This document shows, piece by piece, positions 9,054-20,413 of a stretch of 64,000 bases of DNA. Positions within the stretch are counted from its first letter, which is position 1, and the number at the start of each line of letters is the position of its first letter. Where the stretch lies: NCBI RefSeq assembly GCF_001591485.1, contig NZ_BCUZ01000005.1, positions 1 to 64,000 on the forward strand. Direction: 5' to 3'. The stretch is from Neobacillus fumarioli NBRC 102428 (GTDB lineage Bacteria > Bacillota > Bacilli > Bacillales > Cytobacillaceae). Both the position numbers and the translations under genes were made by a program. The notes below the pieces were generated by a model. That model worked only from the letters and a program-made list of their open reading frames with translations. It ran no database searches and was not told where the DNA came from.

Positions 9054-10203
9054 AGGAAGTTTCAATAGGGTTACCATCTTTCGGCAATATTTGAACCATT
9101 TCATGAATTTTTAACACCATATGGTCAAGATCTGTTAATGAAACCTTCTTCGTATTAGAAAATAGAACAATTGACGTCTTGTCATTAAAATAGGAGTGTG
9201 TCGTATAATAGCCCGGCAATACGCCATTGCTCCAGGCCCTTTGTCCATCGTAATATAATCCGAGTCCATATTTTGAAAAAGGTCCGTGTGTAAGCATTTG
9301 CTTAAGGCTATTCTCAGAAACAAGCTCCCCGCTCATTAAGGCATGGTCAAATAATGATAAATCATAAGGTGTTGTATAAATATCTCCACAGGAGTATAAG
9401 GCATAAACGTTAAAAGTTTGAGTCTCTTTCATCTGGTTATCTTTCATTACATAACCTGTGGCAGTGTACGGCGCAGGGTGCTCGGGTGTCATGAATCCCG
9501 TATTATTCATATGAACCTTGTCCAAGATATTTTGCTGAATAAATTGATGAAGCGGCTCCCTGCTTACTTTTTCCACAATATAGCCTAATACCATATAATT
9601 TGAATCTCGATAGTCCCATTTCGTTCCAGGTTGGAATTTCACCGGAAATTTGGCGATCTCCCGTACCAGCTTTAATGGAGTGGTGTCACCTTTATGCCAA
9701 TTAAGGCCTTGAATCCCGGAAGTATGCGACATTAAGTTATATATCTTTATACGGCTACCGTTTGGAAAGCCTGCTATATATTTTGAAACTGGGTCTTGAA
9801 TGCTTAATTTTTGCTGTTCTTGCAGCATCATCAAGCTGGTTGCCGTAAATAGTTTTGAAATCGAGCCAATCGGAAATGTCGTGGTAGGAGTATTCATCAA
9901 TTCTTTTTCAATATTGGCATACCCAATACCTTGACGATACAAAATCTGGTTGTCTTGCATAACTGAAATACTGCCGCTGAAATCTTTGTATGAACGTAAA
10001 TAATCTCTTATATTGAGCTGCAGTGTTTCAGACTTGTTTGGAATATAAGGCTTTCTCTTCTTAACCGGCTCTTGGGCTATTTTTTCCTCTTTTTTTGGTT
10101 TTGACGATTGATGTGCTTTATGAAAAAAGGGCAGATTACAGCCAGTTAGGCTGAAAATAACGGCTACTGCCATTATAAGAATCCCCAGTTTCTTATACTT
10201 CAC
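9052..10203 (-). CDS. Beta-lactamase-fold lipoprotein (PBP-like serine hydrolase family)
   Basis: A lipoprotein: signal 'MKYKKLGILIMAVAVIFSLT' followed by GC, giving an LTGC lipobox with Cys22, then a charged linker. The catalytic domain belongs to the class C beta-lactamase / D-alanyl-D-alanine carboxypeptidase / esterase family: S-x-x-K is present as 'GSISK' (Ser114, Lys117). The usual Y-x-N motif reads Y-R-D ('DYRDSNYMVLG'), and the usual HxG/KTG before 'LPGY' reads S-N-G, so the active site is not canonical. It has its own terminator and sits between spoVID and hemL, where B. subtilis has no such gene. It acts outside the membrane; the substrate is unknown. Confidence 0.85.
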   Translation of the reverse strand: MKYKKLGILIMAVAVIFSLTGCNLPFFHKAHQSSKPKKEEKIAQEPVKKRKPYIPNKSETLQLNIRDYLRSYKDFSGSISVMQDNQILYRQGIGYANIEKELMNTPTTTFPIGSISKLFTATSLMMLQEQQKLSIQDPVSKYIAGFPNGSRIKIYNLMSHTSGIQGLNWHKGDTTPLKLVREIAKFPVKFQPGTKWDYRDSNYMVLGYIVEKVSREPLHQFIQQNILDKVHMNNTGFMTPEHPAPYTATGYVMKDNQMKETQTFNVYALYSCGDIYTTPYDLSLFDHALMSGELVSENSLKQMLTHGPFSKYGLGLYYDGQRAWSNGVLPGYYTTHSYFNDKTSIVLFSNTKKVSLTDLDHMVLKIHEMVQILPKDGNPIETS

Positions 10204-10293
10204 ATAAACACCCCTTCAAAATAATAGAATTACGGCACTAATTATAGCATGCAGACGTTACAAAAATAAAAATAATTTAATGAATAAATGATG

Positions 10294-10325
10294 AAAAAAC
10301 ACTCACAGTTTCCCATGAGTGTTTT
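10294..10325 (-). terminator. Terminator of the hem operon
   Basis: AAAACACTCA pairs with TGAGTGTTTT followed by TT, immediately after hemL on the minus strand. Confidence 0.85.
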
Positions 10326-10330
10326 ACTAT

Positions 10331-11617
10331 TTATTTCAATTTTGCAAAAGCATTCTCTGCCGCCTGAATCGTCTTTTCAATATCTTCATCTGTATGTTCT
10401 GTTGATAAGAATAAGCCTTCAAATTGTGATGGCGGCAAGAATATGCCTTGATTGGCCATTTCCCGGTAATAGGCGGAAAAGAACTCTAAATTCGATTGTT
10501 TTGCCTTTTCATAATTAATCACATCTTCATTGGTAAAGAAGAAGCCAATCATAGACCCTGCCCGGTTGAAAGTAATTGGAATATCATATTTTTCGGCAGC
10601 TGCTTTAAAGCCTTTTTCTAGCATGTCGCCTTTTCGGATGAATTCCTTGTAATGCTCTGGTGTTAATTGGCTTAATGTTTCATAGCCTGCCGTCATGGCC
10701 AGCGGGTTGCCGGATAATGTTCCAGCTTGATAGATAGGCCCGCTCGGTGCGATTTGCTTCATAATTTCCGCTTTGCCTCCATAAGCCCCGACTGGAAGTC
10801 CGCCGCCAATGACTTTGCCAAGGCAAGTTAAATCCGGTGTAATATGAAAATAACCTTGTGCACAGTTATAACCGACTCGGAACCCTGTCATGACTTCATC
10901 GAAAATTAATAAGGCACCATATTGGGTGGTAATTTCGCGCAAGCCTTCCAAGAAACCAGGCTTTGGAGGCACAACCCCCATATTGCCGGCGACCGGTTCG
11001 ACAATGATACCGGCGATGTCGTCGCCAAATTGTTCAAAGGCATATTTTACCCCTTCAAGATCATTATATTGGACCGTCACCGTATTTTTCGCAATGCCTT
11101 CCGGTACTCCCGGGCTGTCGGGAAGACCAAGGGTCGCAACACCGGAGCCAGCTTTAATCAATAGGGAATCACCGTGTCCATGGTAACAGCCTTCGAATTT
11201 TAAAATCTTGCTGCGACCAGTATAGCCTCTTGCTAGCCTTAAAACGCTCATGGTTGCCTCTGTTCCAGAGTTAACCATTCTGACAATTTCAATTGACGGG
11301 ACACGCTCTTGAACAAGCTTTGCCAGCTTGTTTTCAAGCAATGTCGGAGAGCCGAAGCTTGTTCCCATTTCCGCTTGTTTCTTTAGTGCCTCTACAACAC
11401 GGTCATTGGAATGCCCCAAAATAAGCGGACCCCATGACAAGACATAGTCAATGTATTCATTGCCATCAATATCATAGATTTTCGATCCTTTCCCCCGCTC
11501 CATAAAAATTGGATTCATATCTACCGATTTGAAGGCACGGACCGGGCTATTGACGCCGCCGGGCATTAGTGTTTGGGCTTCTTTAAATGCTTCAATTGAT
11601 TTAGTGTATGAACGCAC
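10331..11617 (-). CDS. hemL: Glutamate-1-semialdehyde 2,1-aminomutase
   Basis: Converts glutamate-1-semialdehyde to 5-aminolevulinate, the second step of the C5 heme pathway; PLP enzyme. The PLP lysine is in '[18 protein letters not shown]' (about Lys268), with the cofactor aspartate in '[10 protein letters not shown]'. A GTG start at 11617 gives '[20 protein letters not shown]', which aligns with B. subtilis HemL and has AAGAGGG upstream; the longer frame to 11656 would overlap hemB. Last gene of hemA-X-C-D-B-L, 25 bases after hemB. Confidence 0.97.
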   Translation of the reverse strand: MRSYTKSIEAFKEAQTLMPGGVNSPVRAFKSVDMNPIFMERGKGSKIYDIDGNEYIDYVLSWGPLILGHSNDRVVEALKKQAEMGTSFGSPTLLENKLAKLVQERVPSIEIVRMVNSGTEATMSVLRLARGYTGRSKILKFEGCYHGHGDSLLIKAGSGVATLGLPDSPGVPEGIAKNTVTVQYNDLEGVKYAFEQFGDDIAGIIVEPVAGNMGVVPPKPGFLEGLREITTQYGALLIFDEVMTGFRVGYNCAQGYFHITPDLTCLGKVIGGGLPVGAYGGKAEIMKQIAPSGPIYQAGTLSGNPLAMTAGYETLSQLTPEHYKEFIRKGDMLEKGFKAAAEKYDIPITFNRAGSMIGFFFTNEDVINYEKAKQSNLEFFSAYYREMANQGIFLPPSQFEGLFLSTEHTDEDIEKTIQAAENAFAKLK

Positions 11618-11642
11618 CCTAGTTCCCTCTTTTCGAATTGGT

Positions 11643-12623
11643 TTATTGGTTTTCATTCAGCCAACGTATCGCATCTTTGGCATGATAGGTAATGATAAGA
11701 TCCGCTCCGGCGCGCTTCATGCCGGTTAACAATTCCAAAACAGTCTGTTTCTCATCAATCCAGCCGTTTTGTGCCGCAGCTTTAATCATCGAATATTCAC
11801 CGCTGACATTATAGACGACAACAGGTACATTAAAGTTATTTTTTATATCACGGACAATATCAAGGTATGGCATGCCAGGTTTTACGATGAGAAAGTCTGC
11901 GCCTTCAGCAACGTCAGATTCTGCTTCTCGGAATGCCTCCAAACGATTGGCCGGGTCCATTTGATAGGTTTTGCGATCGCCAAATTTCGGTGCGCCCTCT
12001 GCTGCTTCGCGAAATGGTCCGTAGAATGCAGAAGCATATTTAACAGCATAGGACATAATAGGTACATCTAAGAACCCAGCTTTATCCAACCCGGCACGAA
12101 TCGCGGCCACAAACCCGTCCATCATGTTGGATGGGGCAATAATATCCGCTCCTGCTTCTGCCTGGCTTACCGCCGTTTGAACAAGCAGATCAAGCGATTC
12201 ATCATTTAGAATTTTTTCACCGCTGATAACCCCGCAATGGCCGTGACTCGTATATTCACATAGACAAGTATCTGCTACAACAATGATTTCCGGAAATTTT
12301 TCTTTAATAAAGCGGGTAGCTTCCTGCACAATACCATGATGATGATAAGCTTGTGTGCCGCATTCATCCTTTTCTGCCGGTATACCGAATAACAATACGG
12401 ATTTAATTCCGTGTGCCACGATCTCTTCCATTTCTGCTTGAAGATGATCCATCGAGACTTGGAACACTCCTAGCATGGATGGTACCTCATTGCGGATATT
12501 TTCTCCCTCATAAATAAACAGCGGGTAAATAAAATCTTCCGCTCGTAAATGGTTTTCTCTTACAAGTGCCCGCATATTGGCACTTGAACGCAGACGGCGG
12601 TGGCGTTTAAATTGCAAATCCAT
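11643..12623 (-). CDS. hemB: Delta-aminolevulinic acid dehydratase (porphobilinogen synthase)
   Basis: Condenses two 5-aminolevulinate molecules to porphobilinogen. The zinc-site cysteines are in '[14 protein letters not shown]' (about 120, 122, 130). The two active-site lysines are in '[17 protein letters not shown]' (about 195) and '[14 protein letters not shown]' (about 248), so it is a zinc-type, fully equipped enzyme. The ATG at 12623 ('[20 protein letters not shown]') has a G-rich ribosome site; upstream in-frame codons to 12713 would overlap hemD. Fifth gene of the operon. Confidence 0.97.
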   Translation of the reverse strand: MDLQFKRHRRLRSSANMRALVRENHLRAEDFIYPLFIYEGENIRNEVPSMLGVFQVSMDHLQAEMEEIVAHGIKSVLLFGIPAEKDECGTQAYHHHGIVQEATRFIKEKFPEIIVVADTCLCEYTSHGHCGVISGEKILNDESLDLLVQTAVSQAEAGADIIAPSNMMDGFVAAIRAGLDKAGFLDVPIMSYAVKYASAFYGPFREAAEGAPKFGDRKTYQMDPANRLEAFREAESDVAEGADFLIVKPGMPYLDIVRDIKNNFNVPVVVYNVSGEYSMIKAAAQNGWIDEKQTVLELLTGMKRAGADLIITYHAKDAIRWLNENQ

Positions 12624-12709
12624 TGTAATCCCCCCATTTTTGATAAAAAAGTTTCGGTTACTCTGGAAAATAGATATTTTCTCGCGGATAACCTCGTTTT
12701 CATCTCGAA

Positions 12710-13471
12710 TCACTTATGTTTCTCCAAATAATCAGCCATGCTCTTCATCATTCCCGCGACAGTATACTCTTTAGGATATACGTGAACCGGCAAATCATAT
12801 TCCAGCAATCTCTGCATCGTTACCGGACCAATACAGCCGATTATACAGTCCGCCAGCTGATCCCTTAGCTCATACTCCTTTACTACTTCCATAAAATGGT
12901 CAACTGTAGAGGAACTTGTAAACAGCAGAATATCGAGCTGACGTCCTTGCAGGACATTGGCAAGTTTTTTCCGGCTTTCATCAGGCAGATAGTTTTCATA
13001 AATAATTGCTTCATCCACCACGGCACCTGTTTCAGTCAATTCTTGCTTAATACAATCCCTGGCCAGATTTCCTTTTGGGAGGAGGACTCGTTCCCCGCGA
13101 TGAATATAAGCCGAAAATTCCTTGGTAAACACTTCTGCCACGAAAGCGGAAGGGACAAAATCAACTTCAAGTCCTCTTTTTCTTAACGCTTCTTCCGTCT
13201 TGCTGCCAATCGCTGCGATTTTTGGTACCTTCATTTCTTTTTTTACAAAAGAAAAAAAGATCTCAACAGCTGTCCCGCTTGTAAAAATAACCCAGTCATA
13301 GATATCGAGCATCGGAAAATGCACGCCATCGCGGATGGGCCGAAACGCAATAAGCGGTATTTCGACTGGTATTCCCCCATATTTTTCAACTAACAAGGAA
13401 AAAGATTTCGCCTGCTTTTCCCCTCGGGGAACAAGTACTTTTTTATACTGAAACGGAAAGGAATCTAGCAT
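12710..13471 (-). CDS. hemD: Uroporphyrinogen-III synthase
   Basis: Cyclises hydroxymethylbilane to uroporphyrinogen III. The family is poorly conserved. Visible anchors are '[13 protein letters not shown]' at the N-terminus, '[15 protein letters not shown]', '[20 protein letters not shown]', '[17 protein letters not shown]' and '[10 protein letters not shown]'. The length of 253 aa is normal. Its ATG overlaps the hemC stop by seven bases, indicating translational coupling. Confidence 0.94.
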   Translation of the reverse strand: MLDSFPFQYKKVLVPRGEKQAKSFSLLVEKYGGIPVEIPLIAFRPIRDGVHFPMLDIYDWVIFTSGTAVEIFFSFVKKEMKVPKIAAIGSKTEEALRKRGLEVDFVPSAFVAEVFTKEFSAYIHRGERVLLPKGNLARDCIKQELTETGAVVDEAIIYENYLPDESRKKLANVLQGRQLDILLFTSSSTVDHFMEVVKEYELRDQLADCIIGCIGPVTMQRLLEYDLPVHVYPKEYTVAGMMKSMADYLEKHK

Positions 13472-14403
13472 TGTCCCTCAAGCTCCCGGATCACGCGTTC
13501 GATCATTTGCTTTGCTCCCCGTTCAATTAACAGGTTGGCCGCCATGATGCCAAGTTCTTCGGGATTTTGTCCTCTAAGCTCTTCCTTGTAAACCTCCTGT
13601 CCTTCAGGAGTTGCCACTAGCACATTTAACACGATTTCATCGTTATCTTCCACACGAGCAAAGCCGGCAATTGGCACTTGGCAGCTGCCCTCCATTTTGG
13701 CAAGAAACGCACGTTCTGCCAGAACCGCACGTTCTGTTTTCTTGCAAGTGAGTTTTTCTAACAAGTCGAGAAGTTCTTGATCGTCTTCACGACATTCAAT
13801 TGATAGTGCTCCTTGCCCGACTGCGGGAATACAGGTATCAACATCCAAAAACTCCGTCACAACCTCTCGGGTCCATCCTAAACGAGCAAGACCGGCTGCC
13901 GCTAGAATAATCGCGTCATATTCACCAGTCTCTAATTTCGCCAGTCTTGTATCGACATTGCCGCGGATCCATTTAATTTCTAAATCCGGGCGTTGGATGA
14001 GGAGCTGAGCGCTACGGCGAAGACTGCTTGTGCCGATGATCGCGCCTGGTGTTAAATCAGCCAGCTTTACACCCCCGCGGGAAATAAGCGCGTCACGATG
14101 ATCTTCCCGGACCGGGATACAGCCAATGGTAAGTCCTTTCGGCAATACTGCCGGCATATCTTTCATACTATGTACGGCCATATCAATCTCTTTATTTAGC
14201 ATAGCCTGTTCGATTTCTTTCACGAATAACCCTTTGCCGCCGACCTTTGCCAGAGTCACATCTAAAACTTGATCGCCTTTCGTGACGATTTCCTTTATTT
14301 CAAACTTAAAACGGGGATCCAATTTTTCAAGCTGATCAATGACCCAATTAGTTTGTGTTAACGCCAGCTTGCTGCGTCTGGAACCTACAATAATCTTTCG
14401 CAT
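13465..14403 (-). CDS. hemC: Porphobilinogen deaminase (hydroxymethylbilane synthase)
   Basis: Polymerises four porphobilinogens to hydroxymethylbilane. The dipyrromethane-cofactor cysteine is in '[12 protein letters not shown]' (about Cys241). The catalytic-loop signatures 'GSRRSKLAL', '[11 protein letters not shown]' and '[12 protein letters not shown]' are present. ATG 14403 has AGGAGG seven bases upstream; the longer frame to 14451 runs into hemX. Third gene of the operon; 312 aa, normal. Confidence 0.97.
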   Translation of the reverse strand: MRKIIVGSRRSKLALTQTNWVIDQLEKLDPRFKFEIKEIVTKGDQVLDVTLAKVGGKGLFVKEIEQAMLNKEIDMAVHSMKDMPAVLPKGLTIGCIPVREDHRDALISRGGVKLADLTPGAIIGTSSLRRSAQLLIQRPDLEIKWIRGNVDTRLAKLETGEYDAIILAAAGLARLGWTREVVTEFLDVDTCIPAVGQGALSIECREDDQELLDLLEKLTCKKTERAVLAERAFLAKMEGSCQVPIAGFARVEDNDEIVLNVLVATPEGQEVYKEELRGQNPEELGIMAANLLIERGAKQMIERVIRELEGQC

Positions 14404-14413
14404 GATGCGCCTC

Positions 14414-15247
14414 CTAGGAATACCATAAGTGAAAGGATGATAATCTTCCAAATAAGAAGAAGTTAATTAAAACAATTAAAAACGAAGCAACATTCCATAA
14501 TGCCAGTTTCTTTCCATACTGATTTTTAACGGATCGTAAATATAAATAAATGCTGTAGGCTATAAGCAATAAAAAGGACCCTATGATTTTTATATCATAC
14601 CAGGGCATCCCCGGAAGTTTCAAAAACGCCCACTGCAACCCTAGTATCAAACCTAATAACAGCATCGGTACACCGATAATCGCAAATAGGTAAGACAATC
14701 GCTCCAGTTTTTCCAAATCTGCAATTCGAATCAGCCGTTTGCCCCATTGTTTTCTTTTCAGTAAATTATATTGAATCAAATATAACAGCGAAAACACAAA
14801 CGATAATGAAAAGGCACCGTAAGAAAGTATCGCCATTGTAATATGAATAAGCAATAATTCCGAGACAAGCTGCTTAGCCATTACATGGGAATGATATTGC
14901 ATCGGAGCAAAGGTGTGAATCGCCATTACCGTAAAGCCAAGAATATTGGTGAAAAAGACGATAAAATCAACCCGCAATAAATAATTAATCCCAATGGATA
15001 ATGTGATTAATACCCATGCATAAAAATAGAGTCCCTCGAAAATTGTTAGTACAGGGAATCTGCCCGTTTTCACCATATAGAGAATCAGGAAAGCCGTTTG
15101 TGAAATCCATACAAATGCAAGTAACCAGAAGGCAATCTGGTTTGCCTTCCGGTTATGGTGAATAAAGTCGAAAAAATATAACAGCACACTGGAGGCATAC
15201 AAAACAACCGTTAATTCGTGAAGTCTTGTAAAAAAAAGACTAGACAT
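14414..15247 (-). CDS. hemX: HemX, membrane protein of the heme operon (CcsA/CcmC-like)
   Basis: About eight transmembrane segments spread over 277 aa and the cytochrome c assembly protein fold, including the tryptophan/histidine-containing stretch '[20 protein letters not shown]'. In B. subtilis HemX lowers the amount of glutamyl-tRNA reductase (HemA). Here it lies between hemA and hemC, 12 and 10 bases from its neighbours, with TAGGAGC before the ATG. Function is by homology. Confidence 0.93.
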   Translation of the reverse strand: MSSLFFTRLHELTVVLYASSVLLYFFDFIHHNRKANQIAFWLLAFVWISQTAFLILYMVKTGRFPVLTIFEGLYFYAWVLITLSIGINYLLRVDFIVFFTNILGFTVMAIHTFAPMQYHSHVMAKQLVSELLLIHITMAILSYGAFSLSFVFSLLYLIQYNLLKRKQWGKRLIRIADLEKLERLSYLFAIIGVPMLLLGLILGLQWAFLKLPGMPWYDIKIIGSFLLLIAYSIYLYLRSVKNQYGKKLALWNVASFLIVLINFFLFGRLSSFHLWYS

Positions 15248-15259
15248 CAGATTAGGCTC

Positions 15260-16603
15260 CTAGACTTGAAAGGAAGCCCGCATGTCCGGAACTGGCTGTG
15301 TATTCTTCTCGGCAGTTGATACCTGCTGTTCCTTGTCAGGCTCTTCAAGATTAAATATTTTCTTAAATAAAGCCATCGCTTCATCGGCATTGGGCCTCGC
15401 AGCCAATTCTTTCGCTTGTAAAATCGGATCTTTTAACAGCTGATTAACAATGCTCTTCGTATGTTTATTTAATACTTTTCTATCATGTTCCGAAAGATTA
15501 GGAAGCTTGCGGACGAGACTTGCCATTGTCTCTGCCTGGATCGCGAGCGCCTTCTCCCTGAGAGCGGAAATAACAGGAACCACGCCAAGCATTCCGATCC
15601 ATTGTTTGAATTCAATGATTTCTTGTTCAATCATCAGCATGATTGTTTCAGCGCACTTTTGACGTTCCTTTAAATTTGCCTCGACAATTCCTTCAAGATC
15701 GTCAATATCATACAAAAACACATTTTCAAGCTCGGCGATTCTGGGGTCAAGGTCACGCGGAACGGCGATGTCAACTAAGAATAACGGCTTTCCTTTCCGC
15801 ATTTTCTCTACTTTTGCAATCATGTCTTTTGGAATTACTATGTCCTTTGCACCTGTTGAGCTGATAAGAATATCAGCATCAATCAATGATTGCTCAAGCT
15901 CCTCTATTGATTTTGCCTCTCCATTAAAACGCTGGGCAAGTATTTGTGCTTTTTCAAATGTCCGGTTAATGACTGTTACTTTTTTCACGCCATTGCCATG
16001 TAAATTCTGTGCAGCCAGTTCTCCCATTTTTCCGGCCCCAAAAATTAACACATGTTTATTAGCTAAGGAGCCAAAAATTTTCTTCGCCAATTCCACAGCT
16101 GCATAACTGACAGATACAGCATTTGCGCCAATCTCCGTTTCTGCATGGGCCCGTTTTGCCAGCGTAATCGCTTGCTTAAACAAATGATTAAAGATGGATC
16201 CGGTTGTTTTCTGTTCTTGGGCCAGCATAAAACTTGTCCGCACCTGGCCAAGTATTTGCGTTTCCCCCAAAACCATGGAATTAAGCCCGCATGTGACAGT
16301 AAATAAATGTTCTATTGCACCATCATCTTCAAAAATAGATAAATACGGAGAAAAGTCCTCCTGCTCCAGCTTAAACCATTCGGCAAGAAATTGTTTTATA
16401 TAATAGCGACCTGTATGCAATTGATCTACGACCGCGTAAATTTCCGTACGATTACATGTAGATAAGATGACATTTTCCAAGATGCTTTTCTTAGCTGCCA
16501 ATGTTTTAATGGCACAATCAAGTTCCGTCTCATTAAATGTCAGCCGCTCACGGATTTCTACAGGGGCAGTTTTATAGTTAAGACCGACCATTAAAATATG
16601 CAT
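15260..16603 (-). CDS. hemA: Glutamyl-tRNA reductase
   Basis: Reduces glutamyl-tRNA to glutamate-1-semialdehyde with NADPH, the committed step of heme synthesis. The catalytic cysteine is in '[12 protein letters not shown]' (Cys50), the NADPH fold in '[17 protein letters not shown]', and a C-terminal dimerisation helix follows. ATG 16603 ('[19 protein letters not shown]') matches the family; the frame to 16624 adds seven unsupported residues. First gene of the operon; an extended -10 lies 36 bases upstream. No convincing PerR box was seen, although B. subtilis hemA is PerR-controlled. Confidence 0.97.
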   Translation of the reverse strand: MHILMVGLNYKTAPVEIRERLTFNETELDCAIKTLAAKKSILENVILSTCNRTEIYAVVDQLHTGRYYIKQFLAEWFKLEQEDFSPYLSIFEDDGAIEHLFTVTCGLNSMVLGETQILGQVRTSFMLAQEQKTTGSIFNHLFKQAITLAKRAHAETEIGANAVSVSYAAVELAKKIFGSLANKHVLIFGAGKMGELAAQNLHGNGVKKVTVINRTFEKAQILAQRFNGEAKSIEELEQSLIDADILISSTGAKDIVIPKDMIAKVEKMRKGKPLFLVDIAVPRDLDPRIAELENVFLYDIDDLEGIVEANLKERQKCAETIMLMIEQEIIEFKQWIGMLGVVPVISALREKALAIQAETMASLVRKLPNLSEHDRKVLNKHTKSIVNQLLKDPILQAKELAARPNADEAMALFKKIFNLEEPDKEQQVSTAEKNTQPVPDMRASFQV

Positions 16604-16638
16604 GATTAAAAAGACACCCCCCATACATAACTAGTACA

Positions 16639-16647
16639 ATTATATCA
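16639..16647 (-). promoter_or_regulatory. Candidate extended -10 promoter of hemA
   Basis: TGATATAAT on the minus strand (TGn-TATAAT); the -35 region is poor, as is usual for extended -10 promoters. Confidence 0.55.
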
Positions 16648-16792
16648 CGAAATTTTGTGCTAACAGCCGAAAATTGTGAACATAAAATGAAACTATATGC
16701 TATCATAAAAAAATAATTCTTTATTGTCCCATAAAGTACAGTATCAAAAAAATGGAATAGATTCAAGAGAACCTTACTGGAAGGTGTTATTC

Positions 16793-17281
16793 ATGAAAAA
16801 CCAACGTATTTTCCCCGGAATCATTCTAATCGGATTTGGATCCTACATTTTCTTACAGCAATCGGGAATCATCATTTTTCAGTCATTTTTCACCTGGCCT
16901 ACGTTGCTGATCATTGTTGGACTGGCTTTTCTAGGTCAAGCTTATATGGCAGGCGATTATGAAGCCATCCTGCCGGGGGTCATCATGTCAGGATTTGGCG
17001 TCCATTTTCTTGTTGTCGGTCATATAGCGATCTGGCCTAAAAATACGATTGGGATGTTAATTTTCATCATTTCCATCGGATTTTTTCTTCGTTCTCAAAA
17101 AACGAAGAAAGGAATATCCCAAGCATTCTTGTTTCTTATTTTAGCAGTGCTTTTGCTGTTTTATGAAAAATTTTACAGATACTTTGGATTTTTAAAACTT
17201 GGAGTGACACAAATCTTCCAATATTGGCCTGCGCTCTTCATTTTAATTGGTATTTATTTTCTCTTAAAAAAGAAAAAATAA
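16793..17281 (+). CDS. Four- to five-pass membrane protein, positional equivalent of YsxD
   Basis: 162 aa read from ATG 16793, which has GGAAGGTG seven bases upstream (the frame extends to 16724 without support). The protein is almost entirely hydrophobic, in short paired hairpins typical of LiaF/DUF5668-type membrane domains: 'FPGIILIGFGSYIFLQQSG', 'WPTLLIIVGLAFLGQAYMAG' and, near the end, 'YWPALFILIGIYFLLKKKK'. It lies divergently from hemA and convergently with engB, matching the place of ysxD in B. subtilis. A weak promoter TTGTGA-N16-TATGCT lies at 16674-16701. Function unknown. Confidence 0.85.
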   Translation: MKNQRIFPGIILIGFGSYIFLQQSGIIIFQSFFTWPTLLIIVGLAFLGQAYMAGDYEAILPGVIMSGFGVHFLVVGHIAIWPKNTIGMLIFIISIGFFLRSQKTKKGISQAFLFLILAVLLLFYEKFYRYFGFLKLGVTQIFQYWPALFILIGIYFLLKKKK

Positions 17282-17282
17282 C

Positions 17283-17309
17283 CGCCTGGAAGCGAGGGTC
17301 CAGGCGGCT
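17283..17309. terminator. Terminator between the plus-strand membrane gene and engB
   Basis: CCGCCTGGA pairs with TCCAGGCGG. On the minus strand the stem is followed by TTATTTTTTCTTTTTT, so it best serves engB; on the plus strand the T-tract is weak. Confidence 0.75.
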
Positions 17310-17311
17310 CG

Positions 17312-17899
17312 TTATTTCCCTATAAAATGTTCCAGTATGGCCCATGCTTTGTCTTTCCCCTCACCTGTTTCCGATGAAAAAATGATCATTTGGTCATTTG
17401 GGTCCAGTTCCAGCGTTTCTTTCACCACTTTTAAATGTTTCTGCCATTTACCTTTTGGAATTTTGTCCGCTTTTGTTGCTACCACCAAACAAGGAATTTC
17501 ATAATGTTTTAGAAAATCATACATCATACAATCGTCCTTTGACGGCGGATGTCTTAAGTCAACAATCAGCACACATGCCCGCAATTGCTTTCGGGTTGTA
17601 AAATAGGTTTCAATCATTTTTCCCCAGGAAGCACGCTCTGATTTGGAAACTTTCGCATAACCATAACCGGGAACATCGACAAAATAAAGCATTTCGTTAA
17701 TTAGGAAAAAGTTCAATGTTTGGGTTTTTCCTGGTTTAGAGGAAATTCTCGCCAGACCCTTTCTGTTAAGCATCTTATTAATAAATGAAGATTTCCCGAC
17801 ATTGGAACGGCCTGCCAGAGCAAATTCTGGCAGGTCCGTTTCCGGATATTGTTCCGGTCTTACCGCACTTATTACAATCTCAGAGCTTATTACTTTCAT
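17312..17899 (-). CDS. engB: Ribosome biogenesis GTPase EngB (YsxC)
   Basis: Essential GTPase acting in 50S subunit maturation. G1 'GRSNVGKSS' (about 30-38), G3 'DVPGYG' and G4 'TKADK' are present. 195 aa is the family length. Its ATG overlaps the lonA stop (ATGA-type overlap, 17896-17899), so the two are co-translated, as in B. subtilis. Confidence 0.97.
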   Translation of the reverse strand: MKVISSEIVISAVRPEQYPETDLPEFALAGRSNVGKSSFINKMLNRKGLARISSKPGKTQTLNFFLINEMLYFVDVPGYGYAKVSKSERASWGKMIETYFTTRKQLRACVLIVDLRHPPSKDDCMMYDFLKHYEIPCLVVATKADKIPKGKWQKHLKVVKETLELDPNDQMIIFSSETGEGKDKAWAILEHFIGK

Positions 17900-20223
17900 C
17901 TAGCTCCCCCCTCTAATAGTGCATGCTTTAAGACTTCGTCCACATGGGATACTGGTACAAATTCCAATTCATTGCGGACACTTTCCGGAATGTCATCAAT
18001 ATCCTTTTCATTTTCCTTTGGCAGAATCACTTTGGTCAGTCCGGCACGATGGGCGCTTAATGTTTTTTCCTTTAAGCCGCCAATTGGCAGGACACGACCG
18101 CGGAGAGTGATTTCTCCTGTCATCCCGACTTCACGTCGGATCGGTTTACCAGTCAGAGCTGAAACAAGAGCAGTGGCAATGGTAATTCCAGCAGATGGGC
18201 CGTCCTTTGGAACTGCTCCTTCAGGCACATGGATATGGATATCATATTTTTCATGAAAGTCTTCTTCAATACCAAGTTCCTTTGTTTTGGAACGGACATA
18301 GCTGAAAGCTGCCTGAGCCGATTCCTTCATGACATCGCCAAGCTTTCCTGTCAAAACAAGCTTTCCTTTGCCAGGTGCAATGGATACTTCAATTTGCAGT
18401 GTATCACCCCCAACGGTTGTATACGCCAGACCGGTTGCAACACCTACCTGGTCTTCCGCTTCTGCTTGCCCATAATGGAACCGCGGTTTTCCTAAAAATT
18501 CTTCGAGATTTTTCTCAGTAACAATAACGCGTTTCTTTTCTCCTGATACGACGATCTTTGCTGTTTTACGGCAAATTGTCGCCATTTGCCGTTCCAGGTT
18601 GCGGACTCCTGCTTCCCTTGTATAATAGCGGATGACTTTTAAAATGGCATCGTCTCGGACTTGAAGCGTGCTTTTGGTTAGCCCGTTTTCTTTAATTTGC
18701 TTGGGCAGCAAGTGATCTCTGGCGATATGAAGCTTTTCAAGCTCAGTATATCCTGCAATTGTGATCACTTCCATCCGGTCCAAAAGCGGGCCGGGAATGG
18801 TTGCAAGATCATTGGCTGTCGCAATAAACATAACTTTTGATAAATCATATGTTTCTTCAATATAGTGGTCACTGAAATTGCTGTTTTGTTCTGGATCCAG
18901 CACCTCTAATAAGGCAGCTGATGGATCGCCGCGGAAATCGCTTGACATTTTATCAATTTCATCAAGTAAAAACACCGGATTAATCGTTCCTGCCTTTTTC
19001 ATTCCTTGAATAATCCGGCCCGGCATCGCTCCGACATAGGTTCTGCGGTGGCCTCGGATTTCTGATTCATCCCGTACACCACCGAGCGAAATCCGAACAA
19101 AATGGCGGTTTAGCGAAGTTGCAATAGATCTGGCAAGACTTGTTTTCCCCACCCCCGGTGGTCCGGCAAGGCATAGAATCGGCCCTTTTAGTGAATTTGT
19201 CAGCTTTTGGACGGCCAAATATTCCAAGACTCGCTCTTTCACTTTTTCAAGTCCGTAATGCTCTTGGTTTAAAATCTTTTCAGCGCGCTGAATATTAATA
19301 TCGTCCTTCGTCTTTTTCGACCATGGAAGGGATACAAGCCATTCAATATAATTGCGAATCACAGCACTCTCTGCTGAGCTTGACGGAACCTTTTCATAAC
19401 GGTCCAATTCTTTCATAGCGGTTTGATAAACATGTTCCGGCATTCCCGCTTCTTCGATTTTCTTCGTTAGCTCGGCAATTTCACCGGTCTTTCCTTCCTT
19501 ATCACCAAGTTCCTTTTGAATAGCTTTCATTTGCTCGCGCAAATAATATTCCTTTTGCGTCTTTTCCATTGAGCGCTTAACCCGCTGGCCAATTTTTTTC
19601 TCGAGATTAAGCACTTCTTTCTCATTATGAATAATACTGATAACCCGATCCATTCTTTGCTTTATGTCAATGGTTTCAAGGATTTCCTGTTTATCCTTCA
19701 GCTTAATCGGCAAATGGGAGGCGATAATATCTGCCATTCTCCCAGGTTCCTCAATATCCGTAACAGTTGCAAATGTTTCCGCCGAGATTTTTTTTGATAG
19801 CTTTATGTATTGTTCAAAATAATCCAGCATTGTCCGCATCAATGCTTCATCTTCAACGTCTTTTTTCGTGCTGTCCTCATAAATTCTAACGTTGACTGAA
19901 AAATATTCTTCCTCTTCTAGGAAGGTCACGATTTCAGCTCTATTTAAACCTTCCACTAATACACGGATGGTTCCATTAGGAAGCTTTAACATTTGCTTAA
20001 CTTTTGTCAAGGTTCCAACCTTGTATAAATCATCCTTCGCAGGTTCATCAATCGAGACATCCTTTTGCGTCGTGAGAAAGATTAAATGGTCATCTACCAT
20101 TGCCCTTTCAAGTGCCTCAACAGAACGTTCCCGGCCGACATCCAAATGAAGGACCATTGTCGGATAAACCAGCAAGCCCCTCAGCGGTAGTAGTGGGACG
20201 GTCATTTCATTATTTTGGGCCAT
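17896..20223 (-). CDS. lon: ATP-dependent protease LonA
   Basis: Cytosolic AAA+ protease degrading damaged and regulatory proteins. It has the N-terminal substrate domain (about 1-300, coiled coil around 190-250), Walker A 'GPPGVGKTS', Walker B '[10 protein letters not shown]', and the Ser-Lys proteolytic dyad in '[19 protein letters not shown]' and '[14 protein letters not shown]'. ATG 20223 has GGAGGTG upstream; ATG 20238 is less likely because the ribosome site would be inside the gene. 775 aa is normal. Separated from lonB by a terminator and about 190 bases. Confidence 0.97.
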   Translation of the reverse strand: MAQNNEMTVPLLPLRGLLVYPTMVLHLDVGRERSVEALERAMVDDHLIFLTTQKDVSIDEPAKDDLYKVGTLTKVKQMLKLPNGTIRVLVEGLNRAEIVTFLEEEEYFSVNVRIYEDSTKKDVEDEALMRTMLDYFEQYIKLSKKISAETFATVTDIEEPGRMADIIASHLPIKLKDKQEILETIDIKQRMDRVISIIHNEKEVLNLEKKIGQRVKRSMEKTQKEYYLREQMKAIQKELGDKEGKTGEIAELTKKIEEAGMPEHVYQTAMKELDRYEKVPSSSAESAVIRNYIEWLVSLPWSKKTKDDINIQRAEKILNQEHYGLEKVKERVLEYLAVQKLTNSLKGPILCLAGPPGVGKTSLARSIATSLNRHFVRISLGGVRDESEIRGHRRTYVGAMPGRIIQGMKKAGTINPVFLLDEIDKMSSDFRGDPSAALLEVLDPEQNSNFSDHYIEETYDLSKVMFIATANDLATIPGPLLDRMEVITIAGYTELEKLHIARDHLLPKQIKENGLTKSTLQVRDDAILKVIRYYTREAGVRNLERQMATICRKTAKIVVSGEKKRVIVTEKNLEEFLGKPRFHYGQAEAEDQVGVATGLAYTTVGGDTLQIEVSIAPGKGKLVLTGKLGDVMKESAQAAFSYVRSKTKELGIEEDFHEKYDIHIHVPEGAVPKDGPSAGITIATALVSALTGKPIRREVGMTGEITLRGRVLPIGGLKEKTLSAHRAGLTKVILPKENEKDIDDIPESVRNELEFVPVSHVDEVLKHALLEGGAR

Positions 20224-20370
20224 ATTCTGCACCTCCATATGTTAAAACAATACTTTAGTAATAAAATGAATTATCTTTGTTACAAATTCTATCTTATTTA
20301 GTTTTAAGTGTCTATTTTATCATCCCCAATCAAGTAAATTTACTTCGCATAAAAAAATAATGGCAAATAA

Positions 20371-20406
20371 AAACTCCGGTTTGTCTTGGCTTTACAAACC
20401 GAAGTT
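20371..20406 (-). terminator. Terminator of lonB
   Basis: AACTTCGGTTTGT pairs with ACAAACCGGAGTT, followed by TTTATTT on the minus strand. Confidence 0.85.
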
Positions 20407-20413
20407 TCTCATT

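Noticed and set aside
16604-16790. PerR box in the hemA promoter region
   Set aside because: B. subtilis hemA is PerR-regulated, but no TTATAAT-N-ATTATAA-like sequence close enough to consensus was found here.
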